Positions 46,052 to 54,045 of a stretch of 64,000 bases of DNA are shown here, piece after piece. The notes under the pieces were generated by a model. It was not told the origin of the DNA and ran no database searches. It worked only from the letters and a program-made list of their open reading frames with translations. Origin of the DNA: Escherichia coli (GTDB taxonomy: Bacteria; Pseudomonadota; Gammaproteobacteria; Enterobacterales; Enterobacteriaceae); contig NZ_AP027764.1 in NCBI RefSeq assembly GCF_036503815.1, forward strand, positions 2,666,001 to 2,730,000, read 5' to 3'. Position numbers and translations under genes: made by a program. Position 1 is the first letter of the stretch; every line of letters begins with the position of its first letter.

Positions 46052-46486
46052 ATGAACAGAACGATTCTTGTCCCTATCGATATTTCCGATTCAGAATTAA
46101 CTCAACGCGTGATTAGCCACGTTGAGGCAGAGGCAAAGATTGATGATGCAGAGGTTCATTTCCTGACGGTAATACCTTCACTGCCCTACTATGCCTCTCT
46201 GGGTTTAGCGTATTCCGCAGAATTACCGGCAATGGATGACCTGAAAGCGGAAGCCAAATCGCAACTGGAAGAGATCATTAAAAAATTTAAACTGCCAACC
46301 GACAGAGTGCATGTTCATGTTGAGGAAGGCTCGCCCAAAGACCGCATTCTGGAATTGGCGAAGAAGATCCCCGCTCATATGATCATCATTGCTTCCCATC
46401 GACCGGATATCACCACTTATCTGCTCGGTTCTAACGCCGCAGCTGTCGTGCGTCACGCAGAGTGCTCCGTGCTGGTTGTGCGCTGA
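46052..46486 (+). CDS. uspF: Universal stress protein UspF
   Basis: 144-residue single-domain Usp of the ATP-binding class with the motif GSNAAAVVRHAECSVLVVR near the C-terminus. In K-12 UspF influences adhesion/fimbriation and responds to stress. The start at 46052 is set by a strong AGGAGG SD; the longer frame from 45980 is rejected. It is followed directly by ttcA here, because no Rac prophage is inserted between them. Confidence 0.96.
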   Translation: MNRTILVPIDISDSELTQRVISHVEAEAKIDDAEVHFLTVIPSLPYYASLGLAYSAELPAMDDLKAEAKSQLEEIIKKFKLPTDRVHVHVEEGSPKDRILELAKKIPAHMIIIASHRPDITTYLLGSNAAAVVRHAECSVLVVR

Positions 46487-46493
46487 CACTAAC

Positions 46494-46518
46494 GCCCGCA
46501 CATTGCTGCGGGCTTTTT
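46494..46518 (+). terminator. Rho-independent terminator after uspF
   Basis: GCCCGCA/TGCGGGC stem and five Ts, eight bases after the uspF stop. Confidence 0.85.
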
Positions 46519-46661
46519 GATTCATTTCGCAAATGTGCTGACATTTTCCCCTCTAATCCGTACCATACACGCCACAGTTTTTATATCAGATTTCTTATGC
46601 TGGGCGTTCCGGCATGACGCATACTCTTCTGATGCCATATAACGAATTGAGTCGCTTTTAA

Positions 46662-47597
46662 ATGTCGCAAAATCAAGAAATTAGTAAGAAAGAACAATAC
46701 AATCTGAACAAATTACAAAAACGTCTGCGTCGTAACGTGGGCGAAGCCATTGCTGACTTCAATATGATTGAAGAAGGCGATCGCATCATGGTTTGCCTCT
46801 CCGGGGGTAAAGACAGCTATACCATGCTGGAGATTCTGCGCAATTTGCAGCAAAGCGCGCCAATCAATTTTTCGCTGGTGGCTGTTAACCTCGATCAAAA
46901 GCAACCGGGCTTCCCGGAACACGTTCTGCCCGAGTATCTTGAAAAGCTGGGCATTGAGTACAAGATTGTGGAAGAGAACACTTACGGTATCGTGAAAGAG
47001 AAGATTCCGGAGGGCAAAACCACTTGCTCACTGTGTTCTCGTCTTCGTCGCGGAATTCTTTACCGTACCGCAACGGAACTGGGAGCGACGAAGATCGCGC
47101 TGGGTCACCATCGTGACGATATCCTGCAAACGTTGTTCTTAAATATGTTCTACGGCGGCAAGATGAAAGGTATGCCTCCGAAACTGATGAGCGATGATGG
47201 CAAACATATTGTGATTCGTCCGCTGGCCTACTGCCGCGAGAAAGATATTCAGCGCTTTGCCGATGCAAAAGCGTTCCCGATTATTCCGTGCAACCTGTGC
47301 GGTTCACAACCTAACCTGCAACGTCAGGTGATTGCTGACATGTTGCGTGACTGGGATAAACGTTATCCGGGGCGTATCGAGACGATGTTCAGCGCGATGC
47401 AGAATGTGGTGCCGTCGCATCTGTGCGATACCAACCTGTTCGATTTCAAAGGCATTACCCACGGTTCTGAAGTGGTTAACGGGGGTGATCTGGCGTTTGA
47501 TCGCGAAGAGATCCCTCTACAACCGGCGGGTTGGCAGCCTGAAGAAGATGAAAATCAGTTGGATGAGTTACGACTGAATGTGGTTGAAGTGAAATAA
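46662..47597 (+). CDS. ttcA: tRNA 2-thiocytidine synthetase TtcA
   Basis: 311-residue ATP- and Fe-S-dependent enzyme thiolating C32 of tRNAs. The PP-loop SGGKDS is at residues 47-52; the CSLCSR pair (Cys122/Cys125) and the later PCNLCG pair are present. The N-terminal coding region contains the Rac attachment site, uninterrupted here, so this is the native 5' end. REP elements follow. Confidence 0.97.
   Translation: MSQNQEISKKEQYNLNKLQKRLRRNVGEAIADFNMIEEGDRIMVCLSGGKDSYTMLEILRNLQQSAPINFSLVAVNLDQKQPGFPEHVLPEYLEKLGIEYKIVEENTYGIVKEKIPEGKTTCSLCSRLRRGILYRTATELGATKIALGHHRDDILQTLFLNMFYGGKMKGMPPKLMSDDGKHIVIRPLAYCREKDIQRFADAKAFPIIPCNLCGSQPNLQRQVIADMLRDWDKRYPGRIETMFSAMQNVVPSHLCDTNLFDFKGITHGSEVVNGGDLAFDREEIPLQPAGWQPEEDENQLDELRLNVVEVK
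46686..46711. other. Unoccupied Rac prophage attachment site (attB)
   Basis: The 26-bp core that I recall from Rac attL/attR lies once, uninterrupted, at codons 9-17 of ttcA (from AAGAAAGAAC to TCTGAACAA). uspF is 175 bp upstream, where K-12 has about 23 kb of prophage. So the site is empty. Confidence 0.75.
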
Positions 47598-47607
47598 CCC
47601 GGATAGC

Positions 47608-47631
47608 GCCCGATGCGCAAGCTTATCGGGC
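47608..47631. repeat. REP element (Y-type palindrome) after ttcA
   Basis: GCCCGAT..ATCGGGC palindromic unit with the internal GCGCAAGCTT of REP sequences, 11 bp after the ttcA stop. First unit of a BIME pair. Confidence 0.8.
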
Positions 47632-47644
47632 TACTCTTATGGAG

Positions 47645-47677
47645 GCCGGATAAGACGCGGCCAGCGTCGCATCCGGC
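47645..47677. repeat. REP element (second unit of BIME)
   Basis: GCCGGAT..ATCCGGC with internal AAGACGCGGCCAGCGTCGC, a classical REP core in opposite orientation to the preceding unit. Lies between convergent ttcA and dbpA. Confidence 0.85.
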
Positions 47678-47725
47678 AATCCCGAAGAAGATGTTTACTC
47701 TTGCACCCTGCGATTCAACATTTCA

Positions 47726-49099
47726 TTATTTTAATAACCGCACCCGGCACGTTTTTCCTTTAATCTTCCCGCCCTGTAACTGTTTCCATGCTTTATGAGC
47801 AACAGCCTGACGCACCGCGACATAGACATGCGCCGGATGCACGGCGATTTTGCCAATATCTGCGCCATCAAGCCCGATATCTCCTGTCAGCGCACCTAAT
47901 ACATCACCCGGGCGCATTTTGGCTTTTTTCCCGCCATCGATACACAACGTTGCCATTTCTGCTTCCAGCGGCACAATGGAACTATTAACTGGCGGCGTTT
48001 GCCAGTTAAGTTTTATCTGCAACATGTCAGAAATGATATTGGCCCGCTGTGCTTCTTCCGGGGCACAGAAACTGATCGCCAGACCGCTATTTCCTGCACG
48101 CGCTGTACGACCGATGCGATGTACATGAACTTCAGGATCCCACGCCAGTTCAAAGTTCACTACCAGCTCAAGCGATTTAATATCAAGACCACGCGCAGCA
48201 ACATCCGTCGCGACCAGCACACGAGCGCTACCGTTAGCAAAACGTACCAGGGTCTGATCGCGGTCACGTTGCTCCAGATCGCCATGTAACGACAATGCAC
48301 TTTGCCCTATGTCATTCAGCGCGTCGCAGACAGCCTGACAATCTTTTTTGGTATTGCAAAACACCACGCAAGAGGATGGCTGATGCAAACTTAATAACCG
48401 TTGCAACAGCGGAATTTTGCCTTTGCTGGATGTCTCATAAAATTGTTGTTCAATGGGAGGCAGAGCATCTGTTGAGTCAATTTCAATCGCCAATGGATCG
48501 CGTTGAACTCGTCCGCTGATTGCGGTGATGGCTTCCGGCCAGGTTGCCGAAAACAGAAGCGTCTGTCGAGATGCTGGCGCAAAACGGATAACATCATCAA
48601 TGGCATCGCTAAATCCCATATCCAGCATGCGATCGGCTTCATCCATCACCAGCATATTCAACGCATCCAGTGATACCGTGCCTTTTTGCAGATGGTCCAG
48701 CAAACGCCCCGGGGTTGCCACGATAATATGCGGCGCATGTTGCAACGAATCACGCTGCATACCGAACGGTTGACCACCGCACAAAGTCAAAATTTTGGTA
48801 TTTGGCAGAAAACGCGCCAGCCGACGCAATTCACCTGCCACCTGATCCGCCAGTTCACGCGTAGGGCACAGCACTAAAGCCTGGGTCTGAAATAGCGACG
48901 CATCAATTTTCTGTAGCAGCCCGAGGCCAAAAGCCGCCGTTTTGCCGCTGCCGGTTTTCGCCTGCACGCGAACATCTTTTCCGGCAAGGATCGCCGGAAG
49001 CGCGGCAGCCTGCACCGGCGTCATAGTTAAATAACCCAACTCATTAAGGTTCGTGAGTTGGGCGGGAGGCAAAACATTCAGGGTAGAAAAAGCGGTCAC
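47726..49099 (-). CDS. dbpA: DEAD-box RNA helicase DbpA (23S rRNA-specific)
   Basis: 457-residue helicase acting in 50S assembly. Walker A AKTGSGKT is at about residues 47-54, then VMDEADRML, SAT in LFSATWPE and HRIGRTARAG. The C-terminal RNA-binding domain (about 385-457) targets hairpin 92 of 23S rRNA. Full length. It lies downstream of fnrS and the small Pro-rich ORF on the same strand. Confidence 0.96.
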   Translation of the reverse strand: MTAFSTLNVLPPAQLTNLNELGYLTMTPVQAAALPAILAGKDVRVQAKTGSGKTAAFGLGLLQKIDASLFQTQALVLCPTRELADQVAGELRRLARFLPNTKILTLCGGQPFGMQRDSLQHAPHIIVATPGRLLDHLQKGTVSLDALNMLVMDEADRMLDMGFSDAIDDVIRFAPASRQTLLFSATWPEAITAISGRVQRDPLAIEIDSTDALPPIEQQFYETSSKGKIPLLQRLLSLHQPSSCVVFCNTKKDCQAVCDALNDIGQSALSLHGDLEQRDRDQTLVRFANGSARVLVATDVAARGLDIKSLELVVNFELAWDPEVHVHRIGRTARAGNSGLAISFCAPEEAQRANIISDMLQIKLNWQTPPVNSSIVPLEAEMATLCIDGGKKAKMRPGDVLGALTGDIGLDGADIGKIAVHPAHVYVAVRQAVAHKAWKQLQGGKIKGKTCRVRLLK

Positions 49100-49129
49100 A
49101 ATCTGTTCTCGTGGTCATCGACGCAAAAA

Positions 49130-49303
49130 TTAGCAAGCGCGTATCCTCGCAGATCTACGCTCACGATGCGACAATTTAATCGGTTCTTCATCGGGTGGTG
49201 GGTCAGGCATGGGTTGCGGGCGAGGGATTGGATCGGGCACGGGAACAGGATCGCCAGGAATCGGTTCAGGGACAGGAATTTGCAAATAAATGAGTGTCGT
49301 CAT
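49130..49303 (-). CDS. 57-residue proline-rich small protein
   Basis: Short ORF starting ATG at 49303 with an excellent SD (GGAGGG, four bases before the ATG). The protein starts MTTLIYLQIPVPEP, contains about 17 prolines in VPxP/DPxP-type repeats, then a basic tail (SHRERRSARIRAC). No signal peptide. It may correspond to a small protein annotated in K-12 (possibly YnaL), which I cannot verify. It sits 57 bp past the FnrS terminator and 31 bp before dbpA, all on one strand. Confidence 0.7.
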   Translation of the reverse strand: MTTLIYLQIPVPEPIPGDPVPVPDPIPRPQPMPDPPPDEEPIKLSHRERRSARIRAC

Positions 49304-49360
49304 ATTTCCCTCCGGTCATTGGGTGGACTCTTAAAGGGTAGACGCTGATATATAACAGGC

Positions 49361-49482
49361 AAAAAAAAGCCGACTCATCAAAGTCGGCGTCGTACGAATC
49401 AATTGTGCTATGCAGTAATTCAAAAAAGGAAGTAAGACAATATGGAGCGCAACGCCCATCGCTTGACGTTGCATTCACCTGC
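49361..49482 (-). ncRNA. fnrS: Anaerobically induced small RNA FnrS
   Basis: 122-nt Hfq sRNA that represses aerobic-metabolism mRNAs (such as sodB, maeA, gpmA) when oxygen is absent. The 5' end GCAGGTGAATGCAACG, the internal GATGGGCGTTGC region and the terminator stem GCCGACTT/AAGTCGGC-type hairpin with eight Ts (49368-49361) match the K-12 RNA. An ideal FNR box lies upstream. Confidence 0.95.
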
Positions 49483-49517
49483 AAGAGAGATATTGCCCTG
49501 AATGGGTAGAGAGTTTA

Positions 49518-49531
49518 TTGACTTCGCTCAA
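49518..49531. promoter_or_regulatory. FNR box activating fnrS
   Basis: TTGA-CTTCGC-TCAA, a perfect match to TTGAT/C-N4-ATCAA half-sites in the form TTGA-N6-TCAA. Its centre lies 42.5 bp upstream of the fnrS 5' end, the class II activator position. Confidence 0.9.
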
Positions 49532-49577
49532 ACTTTGCGGCGTTTTTGTATACAGATAGTAGGGAAAATTGCTGTTG

Positions 49578-50561
49578 TTACAACCATTTACTACGATGCA
49601 ACCATAAAGCAACACCACCAATAAGAACGACTAACAGAATACAAAAAATTGAAAATCCGAATTGCCACCCGCCACCTGGGATCCCACCAAGGTTGACACC
49701 AAATAACCCGGTCAGAAACGTACTGGGTAAAAAGACCATTGCCATTAATGACATTGTATAGGTGCGACGGGCTAAATTTTCCTGCATCACCTGAGCGATT
49801 TCATCCGCCATCACGCCAGTCCGTGCTATACAGGCGTCAATTTCGTCCAGGCCGCGCCCAAGGCGATCGGCAATATCCTGCATTCGGCGGCGTTGATCAT
49901 CATTCATCCACGGCAGACGCTCACTGGCAAGACGAGCATAAACATCACGTTGCGGTGCCATATAGCGACGCATCACAATTAATTGTTTGCGCAGCAGCGC
50001 CAGAAATCCACGCGGTGGAATTTGTTGATCGAGGAGATTATCTTCAAGGTCGATAATTTTATCGTGCAGCTGCTCAATAAATTCACTGGAATGATCGGTC
50101 AACGCATCGCACACATCCACCAGCCATCCCCCGCAATCGGTCGGACCAGTACCTTCTTCCAGATCGCTTACCACATCGTCCAGCGCCAGCACTTTGCGTT
50201 GTCGGGTCGAAACAATTAACCGCCCGTCCATATATACACGCATGGCGACCAGTTGGTCGGGGCGTTCATCGGTGCTGCCGTTTATACAGCGCAATGTAAT
50301 CAGCGTACCTTCACCGAGACGGCTGACTCGGGGCCGTGTGCTCTCGCCCGCCAGCGCATCACGTACGTTATTGGGAAGCAGCGGTGTTGTCGCCAGCCAT
50401 TGGGCGCTATCATGGTGTACATAATTAAGGTGGAGCCAGCAGGGATGCGCTTCATCAATCACATCTGTATTTTCCAGCGGTTTAACGCCGCCTCTACCAT
50501 CCAGCATCCAGGCAAATACTGCATCCGGGACATTAACGTCCGATCCCTTAATCGCTTCCAC
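49578..50561 (-). CDS. zntB: Zinc transporter ZntB (CorA family)
   Basis: 327-residue CorA-type membrane transporter for Zn2+. A large cytoplasmic N-terminal domain ends in two TM helices (about 268-290 and 300-320) flanking the GVN selectivity motif (LTGLFGVNLGG). It also carries a coiled-coil stalk. K-12 ZntB is a zinc importer/exporter whose direction has been debated. Full length, start MEAIKGSDV. Confidence 0.95.
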   Translation of the reverse strand: MEAIKGSDVNVPDAVFAWMLDGRGGVKPLENTDVIDEAHPCWLHLNYVHHDSAQWLATTPLLPNNVRDALAGESTRPRVSRLGEGTLITLRCINGSTDERPDQLVAMRVYMDGRLIVSTRQRKVLALDDVVSDLEEGTGPTDCGGWLVDVCDALTDHSSEFIEQLHDKIIDLEDNLLDQQIPPRGFLALLRKQLIVMRRYMAPQRDVYARLASERLPWMNDDQRRRMQDIADRLGRGLDEIDACIARTGVMADEIAQVMQENLARRTYTMSLMAMVFLPSTFLTGLFGVNLGGIPGGGWQFGFSIFCILLVVLIGGVALWLHRSKWL

Positions 50562-50815
50562 AGTGCCTCCATCATCAACGCATTATTTTGTAGTCTAGCC
50601 TTCTGGCCCTGTTACGCAACATCTCATCACCCCATTACCCTGAAATGATTAATAAAATTCTGTCTAAATTGAATACAAAAAGCAAAATGCTTTTCCATAT
50701 ACAAACCGTGTGAAGTGTTAAATAGCGTCTATCATTATCAGAATTATCTGATCATATGACGTGGCTTTATTGCGATCGGATAGCAACAAAAATTGATAAA
50801 AATAACGGGATCTCA

Positions 50816-52048
50816 ATGATTACGCACAACTTCAATACCCTGGACTTACTCACCAGTCCTGTCTGGATCGTTTCGCCCTTTGAGGAACAGTTAATTTATG
50901 CCAACAGCGCGGCGCGACTGTTGATGCAAGACCTCACGTTTAGTCAGCTACGAACCGGTCCCTATTCCGTCTCCTCACAAAAAGAACTGCCGAAATACCT
51001 CTCCGATCTGCAAAACCAACACGATATTATCGAAATCCTCACCGTTCAACGTAAAGAAGAGGAAACAGCATTAAGCTGTCGGCTTGTTTTGCGAGAGCTG
51101 ACAGAAGCAGAACCGGTGATTATTTTCGAAGGTATCGAAGCACCGGCAACGCTGGGTTTAAAAGCCAGTCGCTCGGCAAATTATCAGCGCAAAAAACAAG
51201 GTTTTTATGCGCGCTTTTTTCTGACTAACTCTGCACCAATGTTGTTGATTGACCCCTCACGAGATGGCCAAATCGTCGATGCTAACCTCGCCGCGCTCAA
51301 TTTCTATGGTTATAACCATGAAACGATGTGCCAGAAACATACCTGGGAAATTAATATGCTCGGGCGTCGCGTCATGCCTATCATGCATGAAATCTCGCAT
51401 TTACCCGGTGGTCATAAGCCTTTGAATTTTATTCATAAACTGGCGGATGGTTCGACTCGTCATGTGCAGACCTATGCTGGGCCGATTGAAATTTATGGCG
51501 ACAAGCTCATGTTATGTATTGTGCATGATATTACGGAGCAAAAACGGCTGGAGGAGCAGCTGGAACATGCTGCCCACCATGACGCGATGACCGGATTACT
51601 GAATCGGCGCCAGTTTTATCACATTACCGAGCCAGGCCAAATGCAGCACCTCGCCATCACTCAGGATTACAGCTTATTGCTCATCGACACCGATCGTTTT
51701 AAACACATTAACGATCTCTATGGGCATTCTAAAGGTGATGAGGTGTTATGCGCCCTCGCCCGCACTCTCGAAAGTTGCGCTCGCAAAGGCGATTTGGTGT
51801 TTCGTTGGGGAGGCGAAGAGTTTGTCTTATTGCTACCAAGAACCCCACTGGATACCGCGCTTTCGCTGGCTGAAACTATCCGCGTAAGCGTGACAAAAGT
51901 GAGTATTTCGGGCTTACCACGCTTTACCGTCAGCATTGGTGTGGCGCATCACGAAGGAAATGAAAGCATCGATGAACTGTTTAAACGCGTTGATGATGCT
52001 TTGTATCGGGCGAAAAATGATGGACGCAACCGCGTGCTGGCGGCATAA
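50816..52048 (+). CDS. dgcM: Diguanylate cyclase DgcM (YdaM)
   Basis: 410-residue c-di-GMP synthase. PAS-like regions (about 15-110 and 135-245) are followed by a GGDEF domain (about 255-410) with active-site GGEEF in RWGGEEFVLL. In K-12 DgcM, with MlrA and PdeR, activates csgD and curli. The start MITHNFNTL at 50816 gives the K-12 length; the longer frame from 50756 is rejected. Confidence 0.95.
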   Translation: MITHNFNTLDLLTSPVWIVSPFEEQLIYANSAARLLMQDLTFSQLRTGPYSVSSQKELPKYLSDLQNQHDIIEILTVQRKEEETALSCRLVLRELTEAEPVIIFEGIEAPATLGLKASRSANYQRKKQGFYARFFLTNSAPMLLIDPSRDGQIVDANLAALNFYGYNHETMCQKHTWEINMLGRRVMPIMHEISHLPGGHKPLNFIHKLADGSTRHVQTYAGPIEIYGDKLMLCIVHDITEQKRLEEQLEHAAHHDAMTGLLNRRQFYHITEPGQMQHLAITQDYSLLLIDTDRFKHINDLYGHSKGDEVLCALARTLESCARKGDLVFRWGGEEFVLLLPRTPLDTALSLAETIRVSVTKVSISGLPRFTVSIGVAHHEGNESIDELFKRVDDALYRAKNDGRNRVLAA

Positions 52049-52068
52049 GCCGCGGATGCGTCTCGAGA

Positions 52069-52632
52069 TCAACGACTGCGCTTAGCGTGGCGCTCCCAGT
52101 TTTCTTGCTTTGCCTGCGCCGTTTTACGTAGTGCGACGTAACACGCCCCGCTGCCGCCATGATGCGGTAGCGCGGTACAATATGCCTGGACATCATCAAA
52201 TTCGGTCAACCAGCGCGCCACATAGCTGCGGACAATATTGGCATGCGATTTATCTTCCCGCCCTTTACCATGAATAATCAGCACATTACGCAAACCATCC
52301 GCCAGGGCTTGTTGAATGAAACTGAACACCATTTTGCGGCACTCTTCCACCGGCTGGCGCAAAAGATTCAGGCTCGCCTGTTGCGGATATTTACCACTGC
52401 GCAGCTTATCCAGCACCCCATGTTGCAACCCTTCCCGCCGAAACTCCAGCGGCTGGCTTAGCGGGATGATGTCGAGAAATCCGGTGGTGAGGAAATTATC
52501 AAGTTGCAGCGTGTCGATACGCTGCGGCGCACGTTGGTTACGCGTTGGATGCCAGTGGACATCTGTAGCACGTTTCAGCGGCTGGACATCTTCCATGGCG
52601 TCAAGAAACAGCGATTTGTCGTCAAGGTTCAT
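52069..52632 (-). CDS. smrA: Smr-domain DNA/RNA endonuclease SmrA (YdaL)
   Basis: 187-residue stand-alone Smr protein. The small MutS-related domain (about residues 88-170) contains IHGKGREDKSHANIV with the HGxG core. K-12 YdaL has DNA-nicking activity in vitro; paralogue SmrB acts on collided ribosomes. Convergent with dgcM. Confidence 0.93.
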   Translation of the reverse strand: MNLDDKSLFLDAMEDVQPLKRATDVHWHPTRNQRAPQRIDTLQLDNFLTTGFLDIIPLSQPLEFRREGLQHGVLDKLRSGKYPQQASLNLLRQPVEECRKMVFSFIQQALADGLRNVLIIHGKGREDKSHANIVRSYVARWLTEFDDVQAYCTALPHHGGSGACYVALRKTAQAKQENWERHAKRSR

Positions 52633-52799
52633 GTTACATCCTCCCGCAATTAAGAGCGCGATATGATAACCAGACCGGGTCGGTCCAACAACGTATTACC
52701 CAAAATTCCAGTAATAAGTTCCAAATATTGCCGATATTTTAAGCAAAATGCTTATGCATGATTATTCATTCACGATATTAATAATGTAACTTATATTTT

Positions 52800-52853
52800 C
52801 GTGAAATCTGTCACTGAAGAAAATTGGCAACTAAAGGTTAAAACCGTTATAAC
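52800..52853 (+). promoter_or_regulatory. mcaS promoter with CRP-like site
   Basis: TTGGCA (52824-52829), 18 bp, then TATAAC (52848-52853), seven bases before the mcaS 5' end. A CRP-like CGTGA-AATCTG-TCACT (52800-52815) is centred near -52. McaS is known to need CRP; the spacing is slightly unusual. Confidence 0.5.
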
Positions 52854-52859
52854 ACAGTC

Positions 52860-52954
52860 ACCGGCGCAGAGGAGACAATGCCGGATTTAAGACGCGGATG
52901 CACTGCTGTGTGTACTGTAGAGTCTGGCGGATGTCGACAGACTCTATTTTTTTA
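52860..52954 (+). ncRNA. mcaS: Hfq-dependent small RNA McaS (IsrA)
   Basis: About 95-nt sRNA that represses csgD and activates flhD and pgaA, switching curli, motility and PGA. The 5' ACCGGCGCAGAGGAGACAAT, two GGA-type CsrA-binding loops and the terminator AGAGTCTG/CAGACTCT followed by ATTTTTTT are seen. It lies between smrA and abgR, as in K-12. Confidence 0.93.
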
Positions 52955-52961
52955 TGCAGTT

Positions 52962-53870
52962 TTAACTTTGCAGATAGCCGCATTCTCGCCGAAATTGCGT
53001 GATTAATGACGCGGTCAGTGGTGTCTGGCGACTATCACGCCGCTGAATCAAATAATAGGCCGCTTTCGGTAAAATTTCGCTAACCGGCAACATCACCAGC
53101 CCCTGTCCGTGCAAGGGATCGCAGCCCATTTCTTCAGGTAGTATGCTGAGAAAATCGCTTTTTGCCACCAGACTGATACAGGCTGAAAACGTCTCGCAGA
53201 CTACGCCGACCTGTGGCGTTTGCGCCTGATCGTCAAGCAATTCACTCAACTGTTTGTAGTAGCTGCCGTGTGGCGTCGGCATTGTCCAGCTGTAGTCCAG
53301 TAACTGTTTGATCGAACGGGCACCAATGGCGGGATGTCCCGGGCGGCAAAAGATCGCGAATTGCTTTTCCAGTAATTTCTCAAAAGTAAATTCGTGGTCG
53401 TAGGGTCCCTGATAATAGGTATTGATGGTGAAATCCAGTTCTCCCTGGCGCAATTCATTAATCATCGACACCAGTTGCCCTTCCATAATGCGTACTTTTA
53501 CCTGCGGATGCTGCTGATGAAAACGAGATATGACAGCTGGCATCAGACTGCGGGAAATACTGGCCCCCATGCCGATATTAATTTGCCCTGCCAGTTGCCC
53601 TTGTCGTTGGCGAATATCCTCTTGCGCTGCGCGCAGCTCTTCAAGAATAAGACTGGCGTGCTGATAAAAACTTTCGCCGGCATCAGTTAACGTCACGCCT
53701 TTACTACGGCGAAAAAAGAGTTGCGCCGCTAACCCTTCTTCCAGCTCCTGAATAGATTTACTCAGTGCCGGTTGCGACATATTCAACATGCGGCTCGCTC
53801 CGCGAATGCTGCCCTGACGAGCCACTTCAACAAAAGCCCGAATTTGATGAATTTTTACCTGAAAAGCCAT
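52962..53870 (-). CDS. abgR: LysR-type regulator AbgR
   Basis: 302-residue LysR regulator, divergent from abgA and presumed to control abgABT. The N-terminal winged HTH is at about residues 5-65 (GSIRGASRMLNMSQPALSKSI); the effector domain follows. Ligand probably a p-aminobenzoyl-glutamate-related compound, by context. 175 bp separate it from abgA. Confidence 0.93.
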   Translation of the reverse strand: MAFQVKIHQIRAFVEVARQGSIRGASRMLNMSQPALSKSIQELEEGLAAQLFFRRSKGVTLTDAGESFYQHASLILEELRAAQEDIRQRQGQLAGQINIGMGASISRSLMPAVISRFHQQHPQVKVRIMEGQLVSMINELRQGELDFTINTYYQGPYDHEFTFEKLLEKQFAIFCRPGHPAIGARSIKQLLDYSWTMPTPHGSYYKQLSELLDDQAQTPQVGVVCETFSACISLVAKSDFLSILPEEMGCDPLHGQGLVMLPVSEILPKAAYYLIQRRDSRQTPLTASLITQFRRECGYLQS

Positions 53871-54045
53871 GACGCCACCGATAACCGTTATTTATCAGAC
53901 CAAAGAAACTGGCATCTACTTTAATGCAGATGATTATGTCAGGGTAATTTATGAACGGTTAAAACTGTGAGAAATCAGTTAGTGATAAGTAAAAACTATC
54001 GCTACGTGAACCGGGTCACACTTTTTACTGATGACGGGAAAGGTT

